A stretch of DNA of 59,299 nucleotides, taken from positions 1 through 59,299 of the forward strand of contig JAIQFM010000002.1 of the NCBI GenBank assembly GCA_020073285.1, read 5' to 3'. Under the pieces are notes generated by a model. It did no database searches. It saw only the letters and a program-made list of their open reading frames with translations, and had not been told where the DNA came from. The translations under genes and the position numbers were made by a program. The stretch is from Terriglobia bacterium. GTDB lineage: Bacteria > Acidobacteriota > Terriglobia > Terriglobales > Acidobacteriaceae. Of this stretch, positions 16,315 through 24,887 are shown in pieces. Position 1 is the first letter of the stretch. Every line of letters starts with the position of its first letter.

Positions 16315-17259
16315 ATGGGTGTGCGAAGAGGCAAGCGGCTGCAGATCGAGTTGACCGTGTCCGTTTCCGGCTTCGACAGGAATGGCAACCCTTTCGTGCA
16401 GAGCGCGACTACCGTGGATATCAGTTGGTGCGGCATCCGGCTGAAAGGAATTAGCTGCGTCCGCGGCCCCGGCGACATCGTGCGGGTGAAATACAAGGAT
16501 AAGCGCGCGCGCTACCGCGTTGTCTGGATGGAAGAAGACACTGCCACGATGGGATTGGATGGTCTGGACGGAGCCAGACTGCTTTTTAGCGATCATCTGC
16601 CAAACTCGGGAATATACAACGATGTTGACACCTTCTCCCCTCCGCCGCCTTCAGAATCCGAGGGGGCCCCGACGCATGGAGTGGAGCGGCGTGCAGGCGA
16701 ACGTCGCGAGAGCGAACGGCGGCGATACAAACGCTACAACTGCGCCGGCATTGCCAGCGTGCGCGAGGCAAACACTCAGTTCGGTTCGGACGGCCGCGTC
16801 CTGGATATTTCAATGGGCGGCTGCTACGTCGAAATGATGTCGCCCATGCGCGTTGGCGCCACGGTCCACCTCGACATCAGCTCTAGCGGCCATACCTTGA
16901 GTTTGCTCGCGATCGTTCGCATGTCCCAGCTCAACATGGGCATGGGCGTGGAATTCACCGATGTCCCGCCTGGCGAGATGGAGAAGCTCGGCCATCTGAT
17001 TGCTGAGATCAGCGGGGAACCTCAGGCGGCGGCCGCTGCGGCCACCTCCGCGGCCACCTCCGCGGCCACTTCCGCGGCGACTTCCGCACCGACCTCCGCA
17101 CCGACTTCCGCACCGACTTCCGCGGCGACCTCCGCACCGGCCGGGTCCGCCGACGCGGCACAAGTCGGCAGCGCAGTCTCGCAATGGTTCGCTACCCACG
17201 ACCAATTGACCAGCGAAGAATTCCAAGAGTTGCTGCGAGCAACCAAGAAACCTTCGTAA
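16315..17259 (+). CDS. Tandem PilZ-domain protein with TSA-repeat linker
   Basis: A 314-residue protein with two PilZ domains. Domain 1 (about 1-95) has RRGKR and DISWCG; domain 2 (about 125-235) has RRRYKR and DISMGG. Both keep the RxxxR and (D/N)xSxxG motifs that bind cyclic di-GMP. The domains are joined by a Pro- and charge-rich linker. After domain 2 comes a low-complexity stretch of about 35 residues built on TSAA/TSAP, then a short helical tail (ATHDQLTSEEFQELLRATKK). It probably acts as a c-di-GMP-dependent effector; the target is unknown. Confidence 0.88.
   Translation: MGVRRGKRLQIELTVSVSGFDRNGNPFVQSATTVDISWCGIRLKGISCVRGPGDIVRVKYKDKRARYRVVWMEEDTATMGLDGLDGARLLFSDHLPNSGIYNDVDTFSPPPPSESEGAPTHGVERRAGERRESERRRYKRYNCAGIASVREANTQFGSDGRVLDISMGGCYVEMMSPMRVGATVHLDISSSGHTLSLLAIVRMSQLNMGMGVEFTDVPPGEMEKLGHLIAEISGEPQAAAAAATSAATSAATSAATSAPTSAPTSAPTSAATSAPAGSADAAQVGSAVSQWFATHDQLTSEEFQELLRATKKPS
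17037..17150. repeat. Nine-base tandem repeat coding for TSA units
   Basis: Units of ACTTCCGC(G/A)-type encode Thr-Ser-Ala followed by Ala or Pro, about twelve times, inside the tandem PilZ gene. Such runs change length by slippage, so the linker may vary between strains. Confidence 0.85.
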
Positions 17260-17481
17260 CCCTCGTGGAAGTCGAAAACCGCGGACACCGCCGGGATGGG
17301 CGCCGTTGCTGTCGAGTCATGCCATGCCGCCCAGCGCCAACCCGACCGAAGGTGGTAGCGGTGCCGCGGAGTCAAGCGGCGAGTCTGAGATCCGCTTCAG
17401 CCCGCACGCGAACGCGCGAACCGAGCGCGTTATTTTGTGTAACATACCGTGCCTACCCGAGGTTACTGAGGCAACTTTTTG

Positions 17482-17949
17482 ATGGTGCGCGAATTTTCCG
17501 CCGGAGGCGTGGTCCTCCGCCGCATGCAGGAACGGTGGTGGGTAGCCGTGATTGAGCCGCAGAGCCGGCGCAAACCCCACTCTCCCGCCAGCGTGCTCGC
17601 GCTTCCCAAAGGCAATGTTGACAAGGGGGAAAAGCCGGAGGAAACGGCGGTCCGCGAGGTGCGCGAAGAAACCGGCTTGGAAGCCGACCTGCTCTCCAAG
17701 CTCACCGATATCGAGTACATCTACATTCGCTCCTGGGGCGACCGCGAGCGCGTGTTCAAAACCGTCAGTTTTTTTCTGCTGATGTACCGCAGCGGTCGCA
17801 TCGGGCACATTACCCCGGGGATGCGCCGCGAAGTCCGCCAGTCCCTCTGGCTCCCCTTGGACGAGGCCCCGGGCAAGCTCAGCTACCGCGGCGAGCGCGA
17901 CGTGGTGAAGCTCGCACAGCGATACCTGGCAGCACATCCGGAACCTTAG
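17482..17949 (+). CDS. Nudix hydrolase
   Basis: A 155-residue Nudix protein. The box is complete: the GNVDKGEKPEETAVREVREE run followed by TGLEA matches GX5EX7REUXEEXGU and binds Mg for pyrophosphate cleavage. The N-terminal REFSAGGVVLRR strand and the later TVSFFLLMYRSG fit the diphosphoinositol/Ap4A-type branch (compare MutT/AP4A hydrolase), but the substrate is not determined. The ATG at 17482 is preferred to the TTG immediately before it. Confidence 0.88.
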   Translation: MVREFSAGGVVLRRMQERWWVAVIEPQSRRKPHSPASVLALPKGNVDKGEKPEETAVREVREETGLEADLLSKLTDIEYIYIRSWGDRERVFKTVSFFLLMYRSGRIGHITPGMRREVRQSLWLPLDEAPGKLSYRGERDVVKLAQRYLAAHPEP

Positions 17950-18160
17950 CGAGGCTGTGAACCGGGCGGCATCCGCCGATTGCGTCGGTGTGCGCAACCT
18001 GGGTGGCGCTAACGGTGTCCGGCTACGTCAAGGGGCGGTTTACCGGCGCAGTTCCATTTCGGAGCGCGTCACAAACATTGGTGACCGGTGCACTTGCCGC
18101 CGAGCCGCTTGCATGTTATGGGCATTCACCTCGTAAGCCACACAGCCGTAAGGATTTATC

Positions 18161-18189
18161 TTGACAGTCCGGGGAGGCTCCGGTAGTCT
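18161..18189 (+). promoter_or_regulatory. Putative sigma-70 promoter of a small RNA
   Basis: TTGACA (18161-18166) is followed after exactly 17 bp by TAGTCT (18184-18189). No protein-coding frame follows closely; a GC hairpin with a T-run lies 20-70 bases downstream. Confidence 0.45.
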
Positions 18190-18195
18190 GCAAGT

Positions 18196-18262
18196 AACTT
18201 AATAGAAAGGGCGCGCCGTTGCCATCCTCACCCCACATCTACGCGGCGCGCCCAAAATTTTT
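18196..18262 (+). ncRNA. Candidate short RNA ending in a terminator hairpin
   Basis: Between the promoter-like site and 18262 there is GGGCGCGCC (18209-18217) and its perfect complement GGCGCGCCC (18245-18253), then AAAATTTTT. The loop reads GTTGCCATCC then TCACCCCACATCTACGC. This could be a roughly 65-base RNA or an attenuator ahead of fadN, whose start is 134 bases further on. The rest of 17950-18395 shows nothing I can name. Confidence 0.35.
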
Positions 18263-18395
18263 GGGGGCCAATTCCCGCAAAAATTCCTTCCCAATCGCGC
18301 GCTGATTTTTCTCTGATCGGAGCCCCCATATCACAGGCTTGCCGCGGACCAAGCTGCTATATTGTCCGCCGGGGTGCCCCTCCCCGGATTCCGCC

Positions 18396-20831
18396 ATGAT
18401 GAAACGAATTGAGAAGGTTGCTGTCCTGGGCGCCGGGACCATGGGCGCGCGCATTGCCGCGCACCTGGCCAACGCCGCTGTTCCCTCCTACCTGCTGGAC
18501 ATCGTCGTGCCCGACGCCGACGGCGAGGCGCGCAACCGCGTCGCCGCCGGCGGCCTGGAGGCCGCGCGCAAGTCCAAGCCGGCCGCGTTCTTCGAGACCT
18601 CGCTGGCCCGCCTGATCACGATCGGCAACTTCGAAGACCACATGAAGTTCGTCGCCGAGGCCGATTGGGTAATCGAGGCGGTGGTCGAAGACCTGGCCAT
18701 CAAGCGCACGTTGCTGAAAAAAGTGGAGGCCACTCGCCGGCCGGGCGCCATCGTCACCACCAACACCAGCGGCCTGCCGGTCGGAAAAATCGCCGAGGGC
18801 TTCAGCGACGACTTCCGCCGCCACTGGTTCGGCACGCACTTTTTCAATCCGCCGCGCTACATGCGGCTGCTGGAAATCATACCCACCGATGACAGCGATC
18901 CCGCCGCCGTCGAGGCGATCTCGCACTTTTGCGACGTGCGCCTGGGCAAGGGAATCGTCGTCTCCAAAGACACGCCCAACTTCATCGCCAACCGCATCGG
19001 CACGTTTTCCGCGCTCAACGTCATGCGCCTGATGCAGGAGATGGACCTCACCATCGAGGAAGTGGACGCGCTCACCGGTAGCGCCGTCGGTTGGCCGAAA
19101 ATGGGCACCTTCCGCCTGGCCGACATGGTCGGGCTCGACATTCTCGGGCACGTCGTGTCGAACATGACGCGCAGTTTGCAGGACGAGCGCAGCGATCTCA
19201 AGCTGCCCGATTTCTTCAACGCCATGCTCGAGCGCAAGTGGCTCGGCGACAAATCCAAGGGCGGCTTCTACAAAAAGTCGAAGAGCGCGCAGGGCAAGGA
19301 CAAGGACAAGGACGAAGAACGGCTGGCGCTGGATTGGAAGACCCTGGAGTATCGCCCGCGGCAGAAGGCGAAGTTTCCTGCCCTCGAGATGGCGAAACAG
19401 ATCGAGGACACCGCGCAGCGCCTGCGTACGCTGCTGGGTCTCGACGGCAGCGGCCCGCAGAAAGGCGACCGCGCCGGGCAGTTCCTGTGGTCGGCGCTAT
19501 CGGACCTGTGGACGTACTCGGCTAACCGCATCGGCGAAATCTGCGATTCGCTGGTCGACATCGACGGCGCCATGCGCCTCGGCTTCAACTGGGAGATGGG
19601 CCCGTTCGAGTTGTGGGATGCGGCCGGGGTCGAGCCCACGGTCGCGCGCATGAAGAAGGAAGGCCGCCCGGTGGCGGAGAATGTCGCCCGCCTCCTCGCC
19701 TCCGGCAAGAAAAAGTGGTACAGCGACGCCGTCGGCGCGCCTTCGGGTGTGGCGTACTTCGATGCAACCACTACGAGCTACAAAGACCAGCAAGTGCCGC
19801 CGGGAATCTGGTCGGTGCAGGTGGCGAAAAAATCCGGCGGGGTAGTCAAGAAGAATCCGGGCGCGACGCTGGTGGACTTGGGTGACGGCGTGGGCTGCAT
19901 CGAGTTCCACACCAAGATGAATGCCATCGGCGGCGACATCATCCAGCTCGTAACCCAGACGTTAAAGCCCGGCGGCCCCGGCGACAACTTCGACGCCTTT
20001 GTCATCACCAACGACGGCCAGCACTTTTCCGCCGGCGCCAACATCATGCTGCTGCTGATGGCCATCCAGGAAGAGGAGTGGGACGAGATTGACATGATCA
20101 TCCGCCAGTTCCAGGGGATGACGCAGGCCATCAAGTTCTCGCCGAAACCCGTGGTGGTGGCGCCTTTCGGGATGACGCTGGGCGGCGGCTGCGAGATCTC
20201 CCTGCACGGCGCGGCGCGGCATCCGCACGCCGAACTCTACATGGGACTGGTGGAGGTCGGCGTGGGCCTGCTGCCCGGTGGCGGCGGTTGCAAGGAGATG
20301 ACGCTGCGCGCGGTGGACGCGGCGGCTTCCATTCGGCCCGACGGCCGCGGCGAATCGGTCGAACTCATGGAGGCGATGAAGAAAGCCTTCGAGACCGTCG
20401 CCATGGCCAAGGTCTCGACCTCGGTCGCCGAAGCGCGCGCTTTCGGCTTCCTCTCGCCGGTTGACCAGGTCACCATGAACCGCGACCGCGTGCTCGCCGA
20501 CGCCAAGGCGCACGTGCTCGAATTGATACGCTCCTACAAACCGCCGCGCCCGCGCACCGACATTCCCGCGCCGGGCGAGAGCATTTTGGCGACCTTAAAG
20601 CTCGGCGTCCATCTAATGCGACAAGGGGATTACGTCACCGAGCACGAAGTCAAGATCGGCAACAAGGTCGCGGAGGTGCTCTGCGGCGGCGCCTTGACGC
20701 CGGGCACGCCGGTCAGCGAACAATATCTGCTGGATTGCGAGCGCGAGGCCTTCAAGTCTCTCTGCGGCGAGAAGAAAACGCAGGAGCGGATCGCCTTCAC
20801 GCTGAAGACGGGCAAACCGCTGAGGAATTAA
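18396..20831 (+). CDS. fadN: FadN: 3-hydroxyacyl-CoA dehydrogenase / enoyl-CoA hydratase
   Basis: An 811-residue bifunctional beta-oxidation enzyme. The NAD-binding dehydrogenase domain is N-terminal (VAVLGAGTMGARIAAHLANA; TNTSGLPVGKIA; HWFGTHFFNPPRYMRLLEII), followed by its C-terminal domains (NFIANRIG). The crotonase domain is C-terminal (DNFDAFVITNDGQHFSAGAN; VAPFGMTLGGGCEISLHGAA). This domain order is that of Bacillus FadN, opposite to proteobacterial FadB. It hydrates enoyl-CoA and oxidises the hydroxyacyl-CoA. The ribosome site is weak; two adjacent Met codons open the frame. fadA and fadE follow. Confidence 0.95.
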   Translation: MMKRIEKVAVLGAGTMGARIAAHLANAAVPSYLLDIVVPDADGEARNRVAAGGLEAARKSKPAAFFETSLARLITIGNFEDHMKFVAEADWVIEAVVEDLAIKRTLLKKVEATRRPGAIVTTNTSGLPVGKIAEGFSDDFRRHWFGTHFFNPPRYMRLLEIIPTDDSDPAAVEAISHFCDVRLGKGIVVSKDTPNFIANRIGTFSALNVMRLMQEMDLTIEEVDALTGSAVGWPKMGTFRLADMVGLDILGHVVSNMTRSLQDERSDLKLPDFFNAMLERKWLGDKSKGGFYKKSKSAQGKDKDKDEERLALDWKTLEYRPRQKAKFPALEMAKQIEDTAQRLRTLLGLDGSGPQKGDRAGQFLWSALSDLWTYSANRIGEICDSLVDIDGAMRLGFNWEMGPFELWDAAGVEPTVARMKKEGRPVAENVARLLASGKKKWYSDAVGAPSGVAYFDATTTSYKDQQVPPGIWSVQVAKKSGGVVKKNPGATLVDLGDGVGCIEFHTKMNAIGGDIIQLVTQTLKPGGPGDNFDAFVITNDGQHFSAGANIMLLLMAIQEEEWDEIDMIIRQFQGMTQAIKFSPKPVVVAPFGMTLGGGCEISLHGAARHPHAELYMGLVEVGVGLLPGGGGCKEMTLRAVDAAASIRPDGRGESVELMEAMKKAFETVAMAKVSTSVAEARAFGFLSPVDQVTMNRDRVLADAKAHVLELIRSYKPPRPRTDIPAPGESILATLKLGVHLMRQGDYVTEHEVKIGNKVAEVLCGGALTPGTPVSEQYLLDCEREAFKSLCGEKKTQERIAFTLKTGKPLRN

Positions 20832-20833
20832 AG

Positions 20834-20966
20834 GTAGGTCACGGCTTTAGCCGTGACCGAGGCGCGCGGCGCCGAAGCCCCGAAGGGGCGGCAGAACCTA
20901 GCCCGGGGCGTGAGCCCCGGGTAGACATCCAAGTAACGACCGAGTCCCGTAGGGACGGCACGAACA
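20834..20966. repeat. Composite palindromic repeat, full copy
   Basis: Three modules in order: GTCACGGCTTTAGCCGTGAC (20838-20857) with CGAGGCGCGC and GCCGAAGCCCC; GAACCTAGCCC with a GGGGCGTGAGCCCC hairpin; and GAGTCCCGTAGGGACGGCA. Parts recur at 40116-40225, 40353-40435 and 42185-42260. It sits between fadN and fadA. Confidence 0.85.
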
Positions 20967-20970
20967 AAGA

Positions 20971-21279
20971 TTGTTCCTGACCAGAAAAATAATCCGCGAA
21001 CTCAACAACCGGCTGATCGGCGGGCCCGACGAATTCCGCCGCGAAGCCGAACACGCGCGCAAGCAGATTGCTAAGTGGCGTCATCGCCGTCCGAAGCGGC
21101 GTCTGACCTCTCGCGTCATGCAAGACGCACTGATTGAAACCTGGAACCAGTTGCACGGTTTCAAGGAATGGCGCAAGGTCGAGGTTGATCTCGCGGTCGT
21201 CGCCGATCGCATCACGCGCCGATCGCACCGCATGCGCTCGCGTAAGTCGCAAGAGAGGCCCCGCTTCGGTTGGTTTTAA
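20971..21279 (+). CDS. Small basic protein of unknown function
   Basis: A 102-residue very basic candidate between fadN and fadA. Residues are helix-prone (REAEHARKQIAKWRHRRPKR; MQDALIETWNQLHGFKEWRK). Only a TTG start is available at 20971; the frame opens just after a repeat, so the true start may differ. No known domain. The coding signal is moderate, and the same stretch might be a remnant. Confidence 0.4.
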   Translation: MFLTRKIIRELNNRLIGGPDEFRREAEHARKQIAKWRHRRPKRRLTSRVMQDALIETWNQLHGFKEWRKVEVDLAVVADRITRRSHRMRSRKSQERPRFGWF

Positions 21280-21302
21280 CATCGGTTCCAACGGCAATGA
21301 AC

Positions 21303-21333
21303 TGATAGCTGAGAGCTGAAAGCTGAGAGCTAG
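21303..21333. repeat. Period-7 array (AGCTGAG) abutting the fadA start
   Basis: TGATAGC, TGAGAGC, TGAAAGC, TGAGAGC, TAGT, ending 1 base before the ATG at 21335. The only ribosome-site-like sequence for fadA, GAGAG, is inside the array. Confidence 0.85.
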
Positions 21334-21334
21334 T

Positions 21335-22513
21335 ATGAGAGAAGTCGTTATCGCATCCTCCGTACGCACACCCGTGGGCAAGGCCTACAAGGGCACGCTG
21401 CGCGCCACGCGTCCCGACGAACTGGGCGCGGTCGCCATTCGCGGCGCGCTCGACCGTCTGCCGCAACTCGATCCCCGCGAGATCGAGGACGTCATCATGG
21501 GCTGCGCCATGCCCGAAGCCGAGCAGGGCATGAACGTCGCCCGCATCGCGTCCTTGCGCGCCGGCCTGCCGGTGGAATGTTCGGCCATGACCGTCAACCG
21601 TTTCTGTTCTTCCGGCCTGCAGGCGATTGCCATGGCGGCGGAGCGCATCATGGCCGGCGGCGCCGAGGTGATCGTGGCCGGCGGCCTGGAATCCATGACC
21701 ATGATTCCCATGGGCGGGCACAAGGTCTCGGCCAACCCGTGGCTGGTGGCGAATTATCCCGATGCCTACCTCTCCATGGGCCTGACCGCCGAGCGCATCG
21801 CCAAGCGTTTCGGCGTGACCCGCGAAATGTCCGATGAGTTCTCGCTCCACAGCCACAAGAAAGCCATCGCGGCAATCGAGGCCGGACGCTTCGAGGAAGA
21901 AATAGTTCCCGTACCCGTCAGCTTCACCACGCCGAACGGCTCCAAGCCGAAACGTCGGGAAATCGTCTTCACAGTTGACGAAGGCCCGCGCGCCGATACA
22001 TCGATGGAAGTCCTGGGCGCGCTGCGACCCGCGTTCCATGCGCATGGTATCGTGACCGCCGGCAGCTCCTCGCAGATGTCCGACGGCGCCGCCGCCGCGG
22101 TCGTCATGTCCGCGGAACGGGCACGGCAACTCGGCATCAAGCCGCTGGCTCGTTTTGTTGCGTTCGCCACCGCCGGTTACAAACCGGAAGAAATGGGTGT
22201 CGGCCCCGTCTACGCCATCCCCAAGGCACTGAGAATCGCAGGGCTCAATCTTTCCGACATTGACGTCATCGAACTCAACGAAGCGTTCGCCGCCCAGTCG
22301 CTTTGCGTCATTCAGGAAGCGGAGCTGGATCCGGCGCGCGTGAATCCCAACGGCGGCGCGGTCGCGCTCGGGCATCCCCTGGGCTGCACCGGCGCCAAGC
22401 TGACGGCCACCATCATTCGCGAACTCAAGCGCCGCAACGGACGCTACGGCATTGTGACCATGTGCGTCGGCGGCGGCATGGGCGCGGCAGGAATTTTCGA
22501 GAATGTTTCTTAG
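21335..22513 (+). CDS. fadA: Acetyl-CoA acyltransferase (thiolase) FadA
   Basis: A 392-residue thiolase. The nucleophilic Cys is in VNRFCSSGLQAIAMAAERIM, the His in VIELNEAFAAQSL, GGAVALGHPLGCTGAKL, and the second Cys in GIVTMCVGGGMGAAGIFE, all intact. It cleaves 3-ketoacyl-CoA in the last step of beta-oxidation. Placed between fadN and fadE as in the Bacillus fadNAE operon. Its start codon directly follows a heptamer array and its TAG stop is formed by the first bases of a TTAGCCAC repeat. Confidence 0.96.
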   Translation: MREVVIASSVRTPVGKAYKGTLRATRPDELGAVAIRGALDRLPQLDPREIEDVIMGCAMPEAEQGMNVARIASLRAGLPVECSAMTVNRFCSSGLQAIAMAAERIMAGGAEVIVAGGLESMTMIPMGGHKVSANPWLVANYPDAYLSMGLTAERIAKRFGVTREMSDEFSLHSHKKAIAAIEAGRFEEEIVPVPVSFTTPNGSKPKRREIVFTVDEGPRADTSMEVLGALRPAFHAHGIVTAGSSSQMSDGAAAAVVMSAERARQLGIKPLARFVAFATAGYKPEEMGVGPVYAIPKALRIAGLNLSDIDVIELNEAFAAQSLCVIQEAELDPARVNPNGGAVALGHPLGCTGAKLTATIIRELKRRNGRYGIVTMCVGGGMGAAGIFENVS

Positions 22514-22532
22514 CCACGGAGGACACAGAGGG
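22510..22532. repeat. TTAGCCACGGAGG repeat, left end of GxxExxY cassette
   Basis: TTAGCCACGGAGGACACAGA followed by GG, contributing the TAG stop of fadA. Its near-perfect inverse is at 22816-22837. Confidence 0.85.
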
Positions 22533-22536
22533 AACA

Positions 22537-22845
22537 ATGCAGGTCAACGTCCGAACTGAGGTTGAACTCCCGGTCATCTACGACGGCGTTCGGGTCGAGC
22601 TGGGATACCGAATTGACATGCTCGTCGAAGATTTGGTCGTGGTCGAGTTGAAATGTGTGGAGTCGTTCTCTTCCTTACACGAAGCGCAGTTGCTCTCGTA
22701 TCTAAAGCTCAGCAACAAGCGCGTTGGGCTCTTGATTAATTTCCAGACGGCTCATTTGAAGGATGGAATTAAGCGGCTTGTTTATGGATGTGGTTGGGAT
22801 AAGCCTGCCTATTCTTCCTCTGTGCCCTCTGTGGCTAAAAACTAG
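22537..22845 (+). pseudogene. N-terminally truncated GxxExxY protein
   Basis: A 102-residue frame matching the C-terminal two thirds of GxxExxY proteins, a PD-(D/E)XK-nuclease-like family: VELPVIYDGVRVELGYRIDM, LVEDLVVVELKCVESFSSLH, EAQLLSYLKLSNKRVGLLIN, FQTAHLKDGIKRLVYG. The D...EVK-like core (RIDM, VELK) is present, but the N-terminal GLLExxY helix that names the family is missing. The frame starts immediately after a CACGGAGG repeat and ends just after its inverse, so the gene remnant and repeats form one cassette between fadA and fadE. Confidence 0.8.
22816..22837. repeat. CCTCTGTGGCTAA repeat, right end of GxxExxY cassette
   Basis: CCTCTGTGCCCTCTGTGGCT then AA. Reverse complement matches the 22510 repeat at about 20 of 22 positions. 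Confidence 0.85.
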
Positions 22846-22857
22846 AAAGGTTTGACT

Positions 22858-24645
22858 ATGGCGACAGCAACACCCGTATCGCGCAAGAAAATCACCGGCG
22901 GTAGTTTTCTGATTGAAGAACGCCAGCTCGATGAAGTCTTCACACCCGAGGATTTCACCGACGAGCATCGTCAGATCGCGCAGACGACCGACGAATTCGC
23001 GCTCAAGGAAATCGCGCCCGTGGCCGACAAGCTGGAGAAAAAAGATTGGGCGCTGACTCGCGAGCTGCTGACCAAGGCCAGCGAACTCGGGCTAACCTCG
23101 GTGGAAGTTCCTGAAACCTACGGCGGCATGGACATGGACAAGGTCAGCGCCGCCATCGTCGCGGAGCGCATCGCCAAGTACGGCAGCTTTGTCGTGACCT
23201 TCGGCGCGCACTCCGGCATCGGCACGCTGCCCATCGTCTATTTCGGCACCGAAGAACAGAAGCGGAAATATTTGCCCAAGCTGGCGACGGCGGAATTTGT
23301 CGGCGCCTACGCATTGTCGGAATCCTCTTCCGGCTCCGACGCGCTCAACTGCCGCACCAAGGCCGTGCTCTCGCCCGACGGCAAGCACTACATCCTCAAC
23401 GGCGAAAAAATGTGGATCACCAACGCCAGCTTCGCCGACGTGTTCATTATCTTCGCCAAAGTTGACGGCGAAAAGTTCTCCGCCTTCATCGTCGAAAAGA
23501 CTTTTCCCGGCTTCGCGGTCGGCGCCGAGGAGCACAAGATGGGTATCCGCGGCTCCTCCACCTGCCCGCTGATTCTCAACGACTGCAAGGTCCCGGTGGA
23601 AAACCTGCTCGGCGAAATCGGCAAGGGCCACATCATCGCCTTCAACATCCTGAACCTGGGCCGCTTCAAACTCGGCGCCGGATGCGTCGGCGGTGCTCGC
23701 ACCGCGTTGCAGGACGCCATCGCTTACGCCAAGCAGCGCAAGGCGTTCAACACCACCATCTCGCAGTTTGGCCTGATTCGCGAAATGATCGCCGACATGG
23801 CGGTGGACATCTGGACCGGCGAAAGCGCGGTCTATCGCACCGTCGGCATGATGGACGTCGCGCTCAGCGAAATTGACAAGGGCTCGCCCGACGCGACGCG
23901 CGAAACCCGCAAAGCGATCGAGGAGTATGCCGTCGAGTGCTCGATCATCAAGGTGTGGGGCTCGGAGGCGCTGGACCGCGCCGTGGACGCCACCGTGCAG
24001 GTCTACGGCGGCTACGGTTTCGTCGAGGAGTATCCGGCGGAGCGCGCCTACCGCGATTCGCGCGTCAACCGCATCTTCGAGGGCACCAACGAAATCAATC
24101 GCCTCATCATCACCGGCTTTCTGATGAAGCGCGCCATGACCGGCCAGTTGCCCCTCATGCCCGCCATCAAGAGGCTGATGGACGAGGTCCTCGGCGGGCC
24201 TTCGATGTCGGAAACTCCGGAAGGGCCGCTGGCCGCGGAGAAGGCGATCGTGGCCAACGCGAAGAAGATCGCGCTGTTCACCGCCGGAGCCGCCTCGCAA
24301 AAATACATGCAGGCGCTGGTTGACCAGCAGGAGATCATGGGCGCGCTGGCCGACATCATCATCGAAACCTACTGCATGGAGTCGGCAGTGCTGCGCGCGG
24401 AAAAACTGGCTGAGCGCGGCGCCGAACTCGCCACCGCCATGACGCAAGTCTACGTGGCGCGCGCCATGGTGACCATCGAGGCCGCGGCGCGCAAGGTGAT
24501 TGCCGCCATCGCCGAAGGCGACATGCTGCGCACCCAGATGGCGATCTTGCGCCGCTTGCTAAAGTACGAGCCCATTAACACGATCGCGCTGCGGGAGAAA
24601 ATCGCCGCGCGCGTGATCGAGCAGGGCAAATACGTAACGGCGTGA
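22858..24645 (+). CDS. fadE: Acyl-CoA dehydrogenase FadE (long Bacillus-type)
   Basis: A 595-residue flavoenzyme for the first step of beta-oxidation. Seen are the N-terminal helices, YALSESSSGSDALNCRTKAV, MWITNASFADVFIIFAKVDG, HKMGIRGSSTCPLILNDCKV and the catalytic-region VQVYGGYGFVEEYPAERAYR DSR with RIFEGTNEINR. About 190 extra C-terminal residues form the second helical domain typical of VLCAD/FadE-type enzymes. Length fits Bacillus FadE (about 594). ATG at 22858 follows AGAAAGG. The GxxExxY cassette lies between this gene and fadA. Confidence 0.95.
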   Translation: MATATPVSRKKITGGSFLIEERQLDEVFTPEDFTDEHRQIAQTTDEFALKEIAPVADKLEKKDWALTRELLTKASELGLTSVEVPETYGGMDMDKVSAAIVAERIAKYGSFVVTFGAHSGIGTLPIVYFGTEEQKRKYLPKLATAEFVGAYALSESSSGSDALNCRTKAVLSPDGKHYILNGEKMWITNASFADVFIIFAKVDGEKFSAFIVEKTFPGFAVGAEEHKMGIRGSSTCPLILNDCKVPVENLLGEIGKGHIIAFNILNLGRFKLGAGCVGGARTALQDAIAYAKQRKAFNTTISQFGLIREMIADMAVDIWTGESAVYRTVGMMDVALSEIDKGSPDATRETRKAIEEYAVECSIIKVWGSEALDRAVDATVQVYGGYGFVEEYPAERAYRDSRVNRIFEGTNEINRLIITGFLMKRAMTGQLPLMPAIKRLMDEVLGGPSMSETPEGPLAAEKAIVANAKKIALFTAGAASQKYMQALVDQQEIMGALADIIIETYCMESAVLRAEKLAERGAELATAMTQVYVARAMVTIEAAARKVIAAIAEGDMLRTQMAILRRLLKYEPINTIALREKIAARVIEQGKYVTA

Positions 24646-24657
24646 GCCGCTAATTCA

Positions 24658-24710
24658 CCACCGAGACACGGAGGCACGGAGATTCAATCTTCCGTGTCTC
24701 CGTGTTATTG
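24658..24710. repeat. CACGGAG hairpin, left end of HicB-like cassette
   Basis: GAGACACGGAGGCACGGAGA, ATTCAATC, then TTCCGTGTCTCCGTGTTA. It is itself an imperfect hairpin with a period near 8 and may end the fad transcript. Confidence 0.8.
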
Positions 24711-24723
24711 TTTGCCTACGTCG

Positions 24724-24885
24724 GTGCGCCGCCTAACCGCCGCCGTCCACCAAGAAGAGAATCTGTACGTCGCCGAGTATTCTGAGATCGGCACGGTGAG
24801 CCAGGGCACGACCGTCGAAGACGCAGTGGCCAATCTCAAGGAGGCGACAGAGCTCTACTTCGATGAATTCCCTTCCTGGCCTTAA
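24724..24885 (+). CDS. HicB-like antitoxin fragment
   Basis: A 53-residue frame from a GTG start, matching the partial-RNase-H fold of HicB antitoxins: LTAAVHQEENLYVAEYSEIG TVSQG, TTVEDAVANLKEATELYFDE. The C-terminal DNA-binding part of full HicB and any HicA toxin are absent. The start is uncertain. It lies between two copies of the CACGGAG/CCTCTGTG repeat (24658-24710 and 24888-24917), in the same arrangement as the GxxExxY cassette 2 kb upstream. Confidence 0.65.
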   Translation: MRRLTAAVHQEENLYVAEYSEIGTVSQGTTVEDAVANLKEATELYFDEFPSWP

Positions 24886-24887
24886 GA

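Noticed and set aside
23092-24447. Long open frame antisense to fadE
   Set aside because: Third-position GC bias produces it; fadE has all family motifs.
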